Positions 55,565-64,000 of a stretch of 64,000 nt of DNA are shown one piece after another. The notes under the pieces were generated by a model that did no database searches, was not told the DNA's origin, and was given only the letters and a program-made list of their open reading frames with translations. This DNA is from Moraxella lacunata (GTDB taxonomy: Bacteria; Pseudomonadota; Gammaproteobacteria; Pseudomonadales; Moraxellaceae): positions 1 through 64,000 of the forward strand of contig NZ_MXAN01000081.1 in NCBI RefSeq assembly GCF_002027545.1. Reading direction: 5' to 3'. Positions within the stretch are counted from its first letter, which is position 1. Each line of letters starts with the position of its first letter. Position numbers and translations under genes: made by a program.

Positions 55565-57288
55565 TGGAAAATAAAACAATGAAACATTTGCTAACAAAAA
55601 TACCCTTAGCCACTGCTTTGATGCTAAATTGCGTTGCCATTGCCAACACCAATTTTGCCATGGATAATAATACGGGCAGACTGGCAGGGGTGGTTAATGG
55701 CAAAAATGTACCATCTCAGGCAACCACGGCCGAAGCGGTGGCGATGGCAAGCATGCCAACTCATGCCATCATTCATAACAATCCTGTCATTCAAAATGTC
55801 AAAACGGACGTACGTATTTTTGGTGAACAGCTCTTTCGTGGGGCGTTTTCTACCACGTCAGGCTCCACTTTTAATGACAACTATGTCATCAATGTTGGTG
55901 ATAATGTGCAGGTGCGAATGTGGGGGGCGTATCAGTACGCCGCCACGATGACCGTTGACCCGCAGGGTAATATCTTTTTGCCAAATGTCGGGCCAGTACG
56001 CATTGCAGGTGTGAGAAATGGACAACTACAAAGTGTGGTACAGTCGGCGATAGGGCGGATTTACCGCTCTAATGTGGGCGTGTATGCGTCTTTGGAGCAA
56101 GCTCAACCTGTCAAGGTATTTGTCACAGGCTTTGTCAATCAACCGGGCTACTATGGCGGACTGGCGGCCGATAGTGTGCTGTCGTATCTTGACCGTGCAG
56201 GGGGCGTGGACCCTAAGCGTGGCAGTTATATTGATGTGCAAATCCTGCGTGGCGGTCAAGTTGTCCAACAAATTAACCTGTATGATTTTCTTATCATGGG
56301 TCGCTTGTCGCCCTTTGCGTTTAGAGATGGGGACGTGATTAATGTCGCTCCCCAAAAGCAAACCTTTGCCATCTCAGGTCGGGTGCAAAACGAATATGTC
56401 TTTGAGTTTGGGGTCAATGACTTGACCATCTCGGACGTACTCGCTGTTGCAAACCCCTTGCCAGATGCTACCAACGTTAGCATTACCCGAGCCTCAGGCA
56501 AAGCCAAGACGGCAGAGTACTATGCTCTAAATGAAGCACGAAATATCCCTGTCCAAAATGGCGACACGCTCGTGGTCACCTCCGACCGCCATGCAGGGAC
56601 GATAGCGGTGCAAGTCACGGGGGCTCATAAGGGCAATGGAGCGGTGGTGTTGCCGTATGGGGCAAGATTAAAAGACGTCATCGCCCAGCTTGAACCGTCT
56701 AGCCTTGCCAATGTCAACAACCTGACCATCTATCGTGAGTCAGTCAAGGCAAGCCAAAAAGCATCCATCAACCGAGCCTTAGACCGCCTAGAAGAGATGA
56801 CACTGGCTACTCAGTCCACAACCCGAGAAGAGGCACAGTTGCGTGCTGAGGATGCCAAATTGGTGGGGCAGTTCATTGCCAAGGCTCGCCGTATTGAGCC
56901 GACAGGGCGTGTGGTGGTGGTGCCAAACTCATGGCAGGACATCATCTTGGAGCAGGGCGACATCATTCATATCCCTGCCCAAACGTCCGTCATCACCGTA
57001 AATGGACAAGTGCGTAACCAAGGGGCGTTGACCTTTAATGCTGATTTGACGGTGGGCGACTACATCGCCAAATCGGGCGGATTTGATGACAATGCCGACA
57101 GCGATGAGATTTTGGTCATGCACCAAAACGGCGAAACCAGCGTGGTTAACACCGCTTATCGCATACAGCAGGGCGATGAGATTATGGTGTTGCCAAAAGT
57201 CAAAACTCGCCGTGTTGAGATTGCTCGTGGTATTGCACAGGTCATCTATCAGCTTGCTGTGGCGACAGGTGTGATTGTCAAGCTCTGA
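55564..57288 (+). CDS. outer-membrane capsule polysaccharide export protein (Wza/KpsD/CtrA type)
   Basis: A protein of 574 residues with a signal peptide (KIPLATALMLNCVAIA, then ANTNFA) and a polysaccharide export domain (YVINVGDNVQVRMWGAYQ, VDPQGNIFLPNVGPVRIAG). Several SLBB-like segments follow (VKVFVTGFVNQPGYYGGLAADSVLSYLDRAGG, and the later FNADLTVGDYIAKSGGF). The length resembles KpsD rather than short CtrA. The mature protein would form the periplasmic and outer-membrane channel. The first ATG (55564) overlaps ctrB by a base; ATG 55579 is an alternative start. Confidence 0.88.
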   Translation: MENKTMKHLLTKIPLATALMLNCVAIANTNFAMDNNTGRLAGVVNGKNVPSQATTAEAVAMASMPTHAIIHNNPVIQNVKTDVRIFGEQLFRGAFSTTSGSTFNDNYVINVGDNVQVRMWGAYQYAATMTVDPQGNIFLPNVGPVRIAGVRNGQLQSVVQSAIGRIYRSNVGVYASLEQAQPVKVFVTGFVNQPGYYGGLAADSVLSYLDRAGGVDPKRGSYIDVQILRGGQVVQQINLYDFLIMGRLSPFAFRDGDVINVAPQKQTFAISGRVQNEYVFEFGVNDLTISDVLAVANPLPDATNVSITRASGKAKTAEYYALNEARNIPVQNGDTLVVTSDRHAGTIAVQVTGAHKGNGAVVLPYGARLKDVIAQLEPSSLANVNNLTIYRESVKASQKASINRALDRLEEMTLATQSTTREEAQLRAEDAKLVGQFIAKARRIEPTGRVVVVPNSWQDIILEQGDIIHIPAQTSVITVNGQVRNQGALTFNADLTVGDYIAKSGGFDDNADSDEILVMHQNGETSVVNTAYRIQQGDEIMVLPKVKTRRVEIARGIAQVIYQLAVATGVIVKL

Positions 57289-59453
57289 TGGTGCGTTTGT
57301 CTTGTGCCACACGAGGGATTATTAAAAATAATCCCTTACTTGGCGTGGCACTTGGGGCGGATATTGTTTATCAAGACAAAACCGTCCAAGCCGTCATCGC
57401 ATGGGGACAAAAACCAAGCCGTAGCAAGGCGACCGCTTTTGCAGATACACACAGCTTACCACTTATCACAGTAGAAGACGGCTTTTTACGCTCGCTCGGC
57501 AGTGGCATACACAGCGTGGGGGCGAGTTTTATCAAAGACGATTTGGGCGTGTATTTTGACCTAACTACCCCCAACCGTTTGCAAGCACTCATCGCCGATT
57601 GCGTGGCACAGTGGAGTGATGACAAAGAACGACACGCACAGCAGTTGATTAACAAAATCATCAGCCATAAACTCTCCAAATACAACCAAACCACCACTGC
57701 CCCTGATTTATCCATCTTGGCAAATAACGACAAGCCCCACATTATCATCATTGACCAAGTGGCAAATGATGCCTCCATCACCGGAGCAGGGGCGACTGCG
57801 GATAATTTTTTTGCCATGCTTGTCCACGCCAAAGAGCGTTATCCCGATGCTAATATTTGGATAAAGGCACATCCTGCTGGCAAGGGCTATTTTGCCCCGA
57901 CCGACATCGCCCCGCCGTTCTATCTAGATACACCCTGTAACCCCATCGCCCTTATCCGTCAAGTCCAAGCGGTCTATACGGTCAGCTCACACATGGGCTT
58001 TGAGGCGTTAATGCTTGCCAAAACGGTACATAATTTTGGCGTAAATTGGTACGCAGGGTTTGGTTTGACCGATGATGATTTTGTTAAAAATACACCGATA
58101 TATCAAAATCTTATCCGTCATTATCAAGCATTAAACATCACACAGGCAAGCCTTAGCCAGCTTTTTTATGCCAGTTATGTGCGGTATAGCCATTATGCCA
58201 ATCCTGTCACAGGGGGTGCGTGCGACATTGAGACGGTGATGGACTATCTCATCACCAACCGTGATTGGCAAAATCAGCTCGGTAGCGAACTCCTTGTTTA
58301 CGATTTTAGTCGCTGGAAAGTGCCATTTGTGCGGGGGTTTTTGGGGTTTGATAAGGTAAATTTGACCATTAAGCCCAAAACCAAATGGTGGTTTTTTTTG
58401 CCGTATGGTATCAATGAAAAACGTGCCAAACGTGCCGATAGTCAGATATTTAATACTTTATCAAACACTACTAATTATGTCGTGTGGGGGCAAAAATCCA
58501 AACGCCTGTTAAAAGATAAACTTGCCCAACGTGGCATGACAAATCCTGCCATTTGGTGCATGGAAGACGGCTTTATCCGCTCAAATGGCTTGGGAGCAAC
58601 ACTCATCGCCCCGTTGTCGGTGGTTATGGACGATGTGGGGGTTTATTTTGATGCAACCGCTCCGAGTCGTTTGGAGCGGATTTTAAGCAGTATTTATCTA
58701 ACTGATGATGAAATACAGCGTGCCAAACATTTGCACGAACTGCTTTTAACCAAACGAGTGAGTAAATACAACGTCCCCACCAAAAACCATGATTTTATCA
58801 GACAAATCAATAGTTTAAAATCAAACCGTCCCATTCGCCTGGTGGTCGGACAAGTTGAAGATGATGCATCTGTACAGACGTGTACGAGCGTGATTAAAAA
58901 AAACAGCGAGCTTTTGGCAAGGGTGCGAGCCGATTTTCCTGATGATGTGATTATCTACAAACCGCACCCCGATGTGGAAGCAGGGCTACGGGTCGGCAAG
59001 GCGGACAATCATCATCTGGCGGATGTTATCGCCCACGATGTCGCCATGCCTGATTGTTTGGATGTGTGTGATGTGGTGCATACAATAAGCTCTTTGACAG
59101 GGTTTGAGGCCTTACTGCGTGGCAAGTCGGTGGTGTGTTATGGTTTGCCGTTTTATGCAGGTTTTGGGCTGACCGATGATGTGATTGAGCCTGATAATAT
59201 TTTAAAAAACAATGCCTTAAACAGACGCACCCGCCCCAATCTGCCTGCCTTGACGCTAGATGAGCTGATTTATGGCACGCTTATTAGTTATCCTATGTAT
59301 CATTTGCCACATGGGGTAGGACTTGCCACGCCCGAGCAAGTGATTGAGTATTTGTACAATCAAGACCATACCGCCAAGCCAAGTCTTGCCAAACGACTGA
59401 CCCAAAACGCCAAAACCACCGCCATGCAATTACGCAAAATCATCATATGGTAA
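57288..59453 (+). CDS. kpsC: capsule Kdo-transferase KpsC/LipA
   Basis: A protein of 721 residues formed from two related halves, the hallmark of KpsC. Half one has VEDGFLRSLGSGIHSVGASFIKDDLGVYFD and IDQVANDASITGA. Half two has MEDGFIRSNGLGATLIAPLSVVMDDVGVYFD and VGQVEDDASVQTC. Both end with a block like HTISSLTGFEALLRGKSVVCYGLPFYAGFGLT. KpsC adds beta-Kdo residues to lysophosphatidylglycerol, building the lipid anchor of group 2 capsules. It overlaps the stop of the exporter gene by one base. Confidence 0.93.
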   Translation: MVRLSCATRGIIKNNPLLGVALGADIVYQDKTVQAVIAWGQKPSRSKATAFADTHSLPLITVEDGFLRSLGSGIHSVGASFIKDDLGVYFDLTTPNRLQALIADCVAQWSDDKERHAQQLINKIISHKLSKYNQTTTAPDLSILANNDKPHIIIIDQVANDASITGAGATADNFFAMLVHAKERYPDANIWIKAHPAGKGYFAPTDIAPPFYLDTPCNPIALIRQVQAVYTVSSHMGFEALMLAKTVHNFGVNWYAGFGLTDDDFVKNTPIYQNLIRHYQALNITQASLSQLFYASYVRYSHYANPVTGGACDIETVMDYLITNRDWQNQLGSELLVYDFSRWKVPFVRGFLGFDKVNLTIKPKTKWWFFLPYGINEKRAKRADSQIFNTLSNTTNYVVWGQKSKRLLKDKLAQRGMTNPAIWCMEDGFIRSNGLGATLIAPLSVVMDDVGVYFDATAPSRLERILSSIYLTDDEIQRAKHLHELLLTKRVSKYNVPTKNHDFIRQINSLKSNRPIRLVVGQVEDDASVQTCTSVIKKNSELLARVRADFPDDVIIYKPHPDVEAGLRVGKADNHHLADVIAHDVAMPDCLDVCDVVHTISSLTGFEALLRGKSVVCYGLPFYAGFGLTDDVIEPDNILKNNALNRRTRPNLPALTLDELIYGTLISYPMYHLPHGVGLATPEQVIEYLYNQDHTAKPSLAKRLTQNAKTTAMQLRKIIIW

Positions 59454-59563
59454 AAAAAATTGTATAAAAACTATGATAAAATACATCAGCCAACTGTTTG
59501 TATTTTAATCAGTTTTTATTTCCATTTGTTAGTTTTTATCATTTTTTGCTTCTTTGATTGTCT

Positions 59564-60784
59564 ATGTCTTTAACCTTAAAACGCCTGCTATCTCATGATG
59601 ACATTTTGCTATTACAGGGCAAAATGGGGACGTTTTTTTGTCGTTTTGCCACATTTTTGATGAGTGAGGGAAGGCGAGTACATAAGGTCAATTTTAATGC
59701 AGGCGACGCTCTTTTTTATTGCCACAAAGACAAGATGAGTAATTTTCGGGGGCGTCAAAGTGAGTTTGATGAATTTTTAACCAAGCTCATTGATGACAAA
59801 CAGCTAAAAGCGGTGGTCTGTTTTAACGACTGTCGCCCCTATCATGAGATTGCACGGCAGGTGTGTAAGCGGTTGGGCATTGCCTTTTTTGTCTTTGAAG
59901 AGGGTTATCTGCGACCTGATTATATCACCCTAGAAGAGCATGGCATTAACGGCTATTCACGGTTAGACTCAACGCTCATTGATACCCTGCAACGGGCAAA
60001 TGACAAGCCACAATTTACCGACAACCGTTTTTATCGGCTGTGTGTGGCGAGCATGGTGTATTATGTGGCGGTGTTTGTGGGGAGCTGGCGATATCCGCAT
60101 TATGAGCATTATCGGGGCTTGTCCCTATGGGCGGAAGCGTGGGCGTGGGTCAAAGCCCCTGTGCGTAAGTTTACTCGTTATCATTCGGACAAGCGTTTGC
60201 AAGAGCGACTGGTTGGGCAGAAAAACTTCTATCTGGTGAGTTTGCAGGTGCATAACGACTCACAAATCAGTCATCACAGTGACTATCAGGACGTGCGTGA
60301 TTTTATCAGCGAAGTCATGATAAGTTTTGCCAAGCATGCCCCCAGTGGCACGAGCCTGCTGTTTAAACATCATCCGCTAGACCGTGGACATCGTGACTAC
60401 ACTCGCATGATTGCCAAGCTGGGTGATGAGCTTGGGGTGCAGGGCAGGGTGTTTTATGGATGTGACATGCACCTGCCAAGCCTGATGAAAGCAAGCATTG
60501 GCATGATTACGGTGAACAGCACCACCGCATTGCAGTCGGTATATCATCAAAAACCCACCAAAATCATGGGGCGTGCCTTGTATGATGTGGCAGGGCTGAC
60601 TGACCAGAAGTCTTTGGATGAATTTTGGGCAAATCCGACTGCCCCTGACCGTGATTTTTATCTAAAATTTAGGGAATATCTCATCGAGCAAACGCAGTTA
60701 AACGGCTCGTTTTATGGCAAAGCCCCGTGGGAGCTGTCAGGATTTTACCAAAGTTTGGCACAGGATGTGATGACAAGTAAATAA
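59564..60784 (+). CDS. kpsS: capsule Kdo-transferase KpsS/LipB
   Basis: A protein of 406 residues. Signatures: LLLQGKMGTFFCRFATFL, HKVNFNAGDALFYCH, FFVFEEGYLRPDYITLEEHGINGYS, LLFKHHPLDRGHRDY and MITVNSTTALQSVYHQKPTKIMG. KpsS puts the first Kdo on the lipid acceptor and KpsC extends it. ATG 59564 is preferred over a TTG two codons earlier. It begins about 110 AT-rich bases after kpsC, so it may also have its own promoter. It ends the export block. Confidence 0.92.
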   Translation: MSLTLKRLLSHDDILLLQGKMGTFFCRFATFLMSEGRRVHKVNFNAGDALFYCHKDKMSNFRGRQSEFDEFLTKLIDDKQLKAVVCFNDCRPYHEIARQVCKRLGIAFFVFEEGYLRPDYITLEEHGINGYSRLDSTLIDTLQRANDKPQFTDNRFYRLCVASMVYYVAVFVGSWRYPHYEHYRGLSLWAEAWAWVKAPVRKFTRYHSDKRLQERLVGQKNFYLVSLQVHNDSQISHHSDYQDVRDFISEVMISFAKHAPSGTSLLFKHHPLDRGHRDYTRMIAKLGDELGVQGRVFYGCDMHLPSLMKASIGMITVNSTTALQSVYHQKPTKIMGRALYDVAGLTDQKSLDEFWANPTAPDRDFYLKFREYLIEQTQLNGSFYGKAPWELSGFYQSLAQDVMTSK

Positions 60785-60842
60785 ACCAAAGCTTTTTTAT
60801 AACCACCATATTTATCATTTATCACACCGTGATGAATTTTTA

Positions 60843-60871
60843 TAGGCATTTTTTTAAAAAACTGCTACAAT
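60843..60871 (+). promoter_or_regulatory. putative promoter of lepA
   Basis: TAGGCA (60843-60848) and TACAAT (60866-60871) with 17 bases between; the -10 box is good and the -35 box moderate. It lies about 30 bases before the lepA ATG. Confidence 0.45.
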
Positions 60872-60902
60872 ATCCTGTTATCATTTAAATTTTATAGACA
60901 TC

Positions 60903-62702
60903 ATGACCGCACTTTCTCATATCCGTAATTTTTCTATCATCGCCCACATTGACCACGGCAAATCGACCCTTGCCGACCGTTTTATTCAGGTGTGTGGCGG
61001 TCTGTCTGACCGTGAAATGCAGGCTCAGGTGCTTGACAGCATGGATATTGAGCGTGAGCGTGGCATTACCATCAAAGCCCAGTCGGTAACCTTATACTAC
61101 AATCACCCCAATGGTCAAAGATACCAACTAAACTTTATCGATACCCCCGGACACGTGGACTTTTCTTATGAAGTGTCAAGAAGTCTGGCGGCGTGCGAGG
61201 GGGCGTTACTGGTGGTGGACGCCGCCCAAGGCGTGGAGGCTCAAAGCGTGGCAAACTGCTACACCGCCATTGAGCAGGACTTAGAAGTATTGCCTGTGTT
61301 AAACAAAATTGACCTGCCACAGGTTGAGCCTGAGCGTGTCATCGAGGAGATTGAGGATATTATCGGCATTGAGGCGGTGGACGCTCCACGAGTATCTGCC
61401 AAAACAGGCGTGGGCATTGATGAATTGCTACAAGCCCTAGTGGAGAAAATCCCTGCTCCACAAGGCGACCGAGATGCCCCCTTACAAGCCTTGATTATTG
61501 ACTCATGGTTTGATAACTATTTGGGCGTGGTGTCTTTGGTGCGTGTGCGTGAAGGACAGGTTAAGATAGGCGATAAGATTTTTATCAAATCCACAGGCGA
61601 GAGCCATTTGGTTACGTCTATTGGTGTGTTTACCCCAAAGCGCTTGGAGACAAATATCCTACAAGCAGGTGAGGTGGGCTTTATCATTGCAGGGATTAAG
61701 GACATCGCAGGGGCTCCTGTGGGCGACACCATTACCCTTGCCAAAACACCTGAGGTCGATAGTATTGCTGGCTTTAAAAAGGTAACTCCGCAGGTGTATG
61801 CGGGTATGTTCCCTATTGATTCGTCTGATTTTGAAAAATTCCGTGAAGCCTTACAAAAGCTCCAAATCAACGACTCTGCCTTATTTTTTGAGCCTGACAC
61901 GTCCGAGGCGTTGGGCTTTGGCTTTCGCTGTGGCTTTTTGGGCATGCTCCACATGGAGATTATCCAAGAGCGTTTGGAGCGTGAATACGACCTTGATTTG
62001 ATTACCACTGCTCCTTCCGTGATTTATGAAGTTGTCAAAAAAAATGGCGAGATTGTCTATGTAGATAACCCGTCCAAGCTCCCCGATACGGGCGTGATAC
62101 AGGAGTTCCGTGAGCCGATTGCTCGTTGTAATATCTTGGTTCCGCAGGAGTATTTGGGCAACGTCATCACGCTTGCCATTGAACGCCGTGGCGTGCAGGT
62201 GGACATGAAGTTTATGGCTCGCCAAGTGCAAGTCGTCTTTGATATTCCGATGGGCGAGGTGGTCATGGACTTTTTTGATAAATTAAAATCGGCAAGTCGT
62301 GGTTTTGCGTCCTTGGATTATGGATTTGAACGCTATCAAGCGGACAAATTGGCGCGTGTGGATGTGCTTATCAATGGCGAAAAAGTGGATGCCCTTGCGA
62401 TGATTTGCCACCAAGAACACGCTCGCCGTCGTGGCAATCAGCTTGTTGAAAAAATGAAAGAGCTGATTCCAAGACAGATGTTTGATGTTGCCATTCAAGC
62501 GGCGATAGGCTCACAGATTATTGCCCGTTCTACCGTCAAAGCCATGCGTAAAGACGTTTTGGCAAAATGTTATGGTGGGGACGTGAGCCGTAAAAAGAAA
62601 CTCTTAGAAAAACAAAAAGCAGGTAAAAAACGCATGAAACAGGTGGGCAGTGTTGAAATCCCCCAAGAGGCGTTTTTGGCAGTGCTAAAAGTGGACGGCT
62701 AG
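60903..62702 (+). CDS. lepA: elongation factor 4 (LepA)
   Basis: A ribosomal GTPase of 599 residues: [15 protein letters not shown] (G1), [10 protein letters not shown] (G2), [12 protein letters not shown] (G3), [10 protein letters not shown] (G4), followed by the EF-G-like domains and the LepA-specific C-terminal domain ([36 protein letters not shown]). Normal length. lepB follows, the standard arrangement. Confidence 0.97.
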   Translation: MTALSHIRNFSIIAHIDHGKSTLADRFIQVCGGLSDREMQAQVLDSMDIERERGITIKAQSVTLYYNHPNGQRYQLNFIDTPGHVDFSYEVSRSLAACEGALLVVDAAQGVEAQSVANCYTAIEQDLEVLPVLNKIDLPQVEPERVIEEIEDIIGIEAVDAPRVSAKTGVGIDELLQALVEKIPAPQGDRDAPLQALIIDSWFDNYLGVVSLVRVREGQVKIGDKIFIKSTGESHLVTSIGVFTPKRLETNILQAGEVGFIIAGIKDIAGAPVGDTITLAKTPEVDSIAGFKKVTPQVYAGMFPIDSSDFEKFREALQKLQINDSALFFEPDTSEALGFGFRCGFLGMLHMEIIQERLEREYDLDLITTAPSVIYEVVKKNGEIVYVDNPSKLPDTGVIQEFREPIARCNILVPQEYLGNVITLAIERRGVQVDMKFMARQVQVVFDIPMGEVVMDFFDKLKSASRGFASLDYGFERYQADKLARVDVLINGEKVDALAMICHQEHARRRGNQLVEKMKELIPRQMFDVAIQAAIGSQIIARSTVKAMRKDVLAKCYGGDVSRKKKLLEKQKAGKKRMKQVGSVEIPQEAFLAVLKVDG

Positions 62703-62756
62703 GCTAGCGTGCTAAATTGGTATAAAACTTGCAAATATTTATAATAAAGGTGGCTT

Positions 62757-63872
62757 GTGGAATTTGACATTAATTTAATCTTGGTGCCTGTTACGCTGGT
62801 GCTACTGGTGGCGTATTTGGCAGATAAATTTGTGTTAAAACAGCATAAATTGGTCGCCAAACAAACCAAGCTCATCTCGCACGCTCAGACGCACTTAGAA
62901 CAAGTGGAAAAAGAGTTTAAAGCGACACTGGTGCGTTTTGGGCATGATGAGGCACCAGCTGAGTTTATTGGCAATGAGCACACGCCAGAGATGTTAAAAA
63001 ATCAGTCGCTTGCCTATAATGAAGCCAGACGCACCCTAGCCGAAGCACAAAAGCAGGCGGGGATGAATGTGGGCGAGCCAGCGGTTGAGCCAAAATTGGT
63101 GCAATGGGCGTACGAATACCTGCCCATCTTGCTCATCATCGTGTTGGTGCGTTCGTTTGTGATTGAGCCATTTAATATCCCATCAAGCTCGATGGTGCCA
63201 AGCCTTTACACGGGTGATTTTATCATTGTCAATAAAGCATCCTATGGGCTAAGATTGCCGATTACACATACCAAGATTTTAAATACGGGCAGTCCTAAGC
63301 ATGGCGATGTGGTGGTATTTCGCTATCCAGAGAACCCTAAACGCTATTATATCAAACGCATGATAGGTCTGCCAGGAGATACGGTGGCGTTTGCCAATGG
63401 CGTACTGTCTATCAATGGACAAGCGGTAGATACAACCCCTGTGGATTACCAAATGACAGACAAGCTCAATGCCAAGCTCATGCCGGCTGTCATTGAGAAT
63501 CATCGCCTGTCTGATGAAGAGCGTGCCAGATATGGCATAGAAGAAGAAAAGCACGCTCACTATTATCGTGAAACATTGGGCGAGCATGAGTATGTTGTGC
63601 GTTATTTGGGTGATTTAAATAGTGCGTCCATCGCTCCATTTTTATTAAAAAATTCACCACAAACTGCCACATCAGGCGGTACGGCATGGCAGATTACTGT
63701 GCCAAGCGGACAGTATTTTGTCATGGGCGATAACAGAGACCGCAGTGAAGACGGGCGGTTTTGGGGCTTTGTGCCAGAGAGCCATCTGGCGGGCAGAGCG
63801 ACTTATATTTGGATGCACAAAGAGGCGGGGCTTAATCTACCCAGCTTTGGGCGAGCAGGAGCGATTGATTAG
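62757..63872 (+). CDS. lepB: signal peptidase I
   Basis: A membrane protease of 371 residues that removes Sec and Tat signal peptides. N-terminal membrane segment (LILVPVTLVLLVAYLADKF), a charged cytoplasmic loop and a second membrane segment (YLPILLIIVLVRSFVIEPF). The catalytic Ser is in NIPSSSMVPSL, the Lys in YYIKRMIGLPGDTV, and the late box is VMGDNRDRSEDGRFWGFV. The start is a GTG at 62757, with AAAGGTGG before it. Somewhat longer than the E. coli enzyme because of the loop and a periplasmic insertion. Confidence 0.94.
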   Translation: MEFDINLILVPVTLVLLVAYLADKFVLKQHKLVAKQTKLISHAQTHLEQVEKEFKATLVRFGHDEAPAEFIGNEHTPEMLKNQSLAYNEARRTLAEAQKQAGMNVGEPAVEPKLVQWAYEYLPILLIIVLVRSFVIEPFNIPSSSMVPSLYTGDFIIVNKASYGLRLPITHTKILNTGSPKHGDVVVFRYPENPKRYYIKRMIGLPGDTVAFANGVLSINGQAVDTTPVDYQMTDKLNAKLMPAVIENHRLSDEERARYGIEEEKHAHYYRETLGEHEYVVRYLGDLNSASIAPFLLKNSPQTATSGGTAWQITVPSGQYFVMGDNRDRSEDGRFWGFVPESHLAGRATYIWMHKEAGLNLPSFGRAGAID

Positions 63873-63902
63873 TCGCTTGGCATAAACTTAAATAGGTGTA
63901 AC

Positions 63903-64000
63903 ATGCAACAATTAACTTCATTAACCAACCAACGTGGGGCGAGTGTTACCACGATTATTGTCGGTTTGGCGATGGCAGGTATCATCATCAAGCTAGGGCT
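63903..64000 (+). CDS. DUF4845-type membrane protein, 5' part only
   Basis: The reading frame MQQLTSLTNQRGASVTTIIVGLAMAGIII runs to the window end. A short polar start ending in a pilin-like QRGAS followed by one membrane helix is the usual start of the DUF4845 protein encoded between lepB and rnc. About 30 bases separate it from lepB. The rest is outside the window. Confidence 0.65.
   Translation, partial: MQQLTSLTNQRGASVTTIIVGLAMAGIIIKLG

Overview
The window looks like a chromosome segment of a gamma-proteobacterium of the family Moraxellaceae, most likely the genus Moraxella. The base composition is moderately AT-rich. The gene orders sucA-sucB-lpd, fadB-fadA, hisIE-tatABC, tig-clpP-clpX, lepA-lepB and galU-pgi-ugd-galE are familiar from that family. 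I assign this from protein character and gene order, not from a database search.

Layout. 0.1-8 kb: an amino-acid-type solute-binding lipoprotein, then the 2-oxoglutarate dehydrogenase genes sucA, sucB and lpd, with a PIN-domain toxin-antitoxin pair between sucB and lpd. 8.1-9.0 kb: a scar in which a truncated, frameshifted glycerol-3-phosphate cytidylyltransferase gene is joined to a decayed tcdA. 9-22 kb: capsule biosynthesis, with a CapD-like dehydratase lacking its membrane domain, an aminotransferase, a 1302-residue GT2/TagF-like/TPR polymerase, a Stealth-family phosphotransferase, and then the precursor genes galU, pgi, a UDP-glucose-dehydrogenase-like gene without its catalytic residues, and galE. 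A 121-bp MITE-like element sits at the galU start. 22-33 kb: M48 protease, YjgN-like protein, rdgB, tig, clpP, clpX and fadB/fadA, with a second PIN-domain toxin-antitoxin pair between fadB and fadA.

33-44.4 kb: a minus-strand defence island of five genes. In transcription order these are an SNF2-like helicase with a degenerate PLD-like front domain, a DUF4391 protein, an AlbA_2/ATPase protein with an in-frame 33-bp repeat, a type III methyltransferase (mod) and a type III restriction subunit (res). Twelve perfect copies of a 13-bp repeat lie directly upstream of mod. This is the most likely place for switchable or undescribed biology in the window.

44.5-52.8 kb: a Na+/Ca2+ antiporter, hemN, rplT-rpmI without infC next to them, DUF1963, a DUF4105-YqhA pair, hisIE with its start region inside a perfect 17-bp stem, and tatABC. 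52.9-60.8 kb: a complete group-2-type capsule export set (CtrC/KpsM, CtrD/KpsT, CtrB/KpsE, CtrA-type outer-membrane exporter, KpsC, KpsS). 60.9-64 kb: lepA, lepB and the start of a DUF4845 gene that runs off the window.

Taken together, the two capsule blocks, about 30 kb apart, would make and export a Kdo-anchored polysaccharide that probably contains phosphodiester links. Several parts of the biosynthesis block look damaged or remodelled (tagD, the CapD N-terminus, the galU start, the ugd-like active site). I saw no rRNA, tRNA, CRISPR array or complete insertion sequence.
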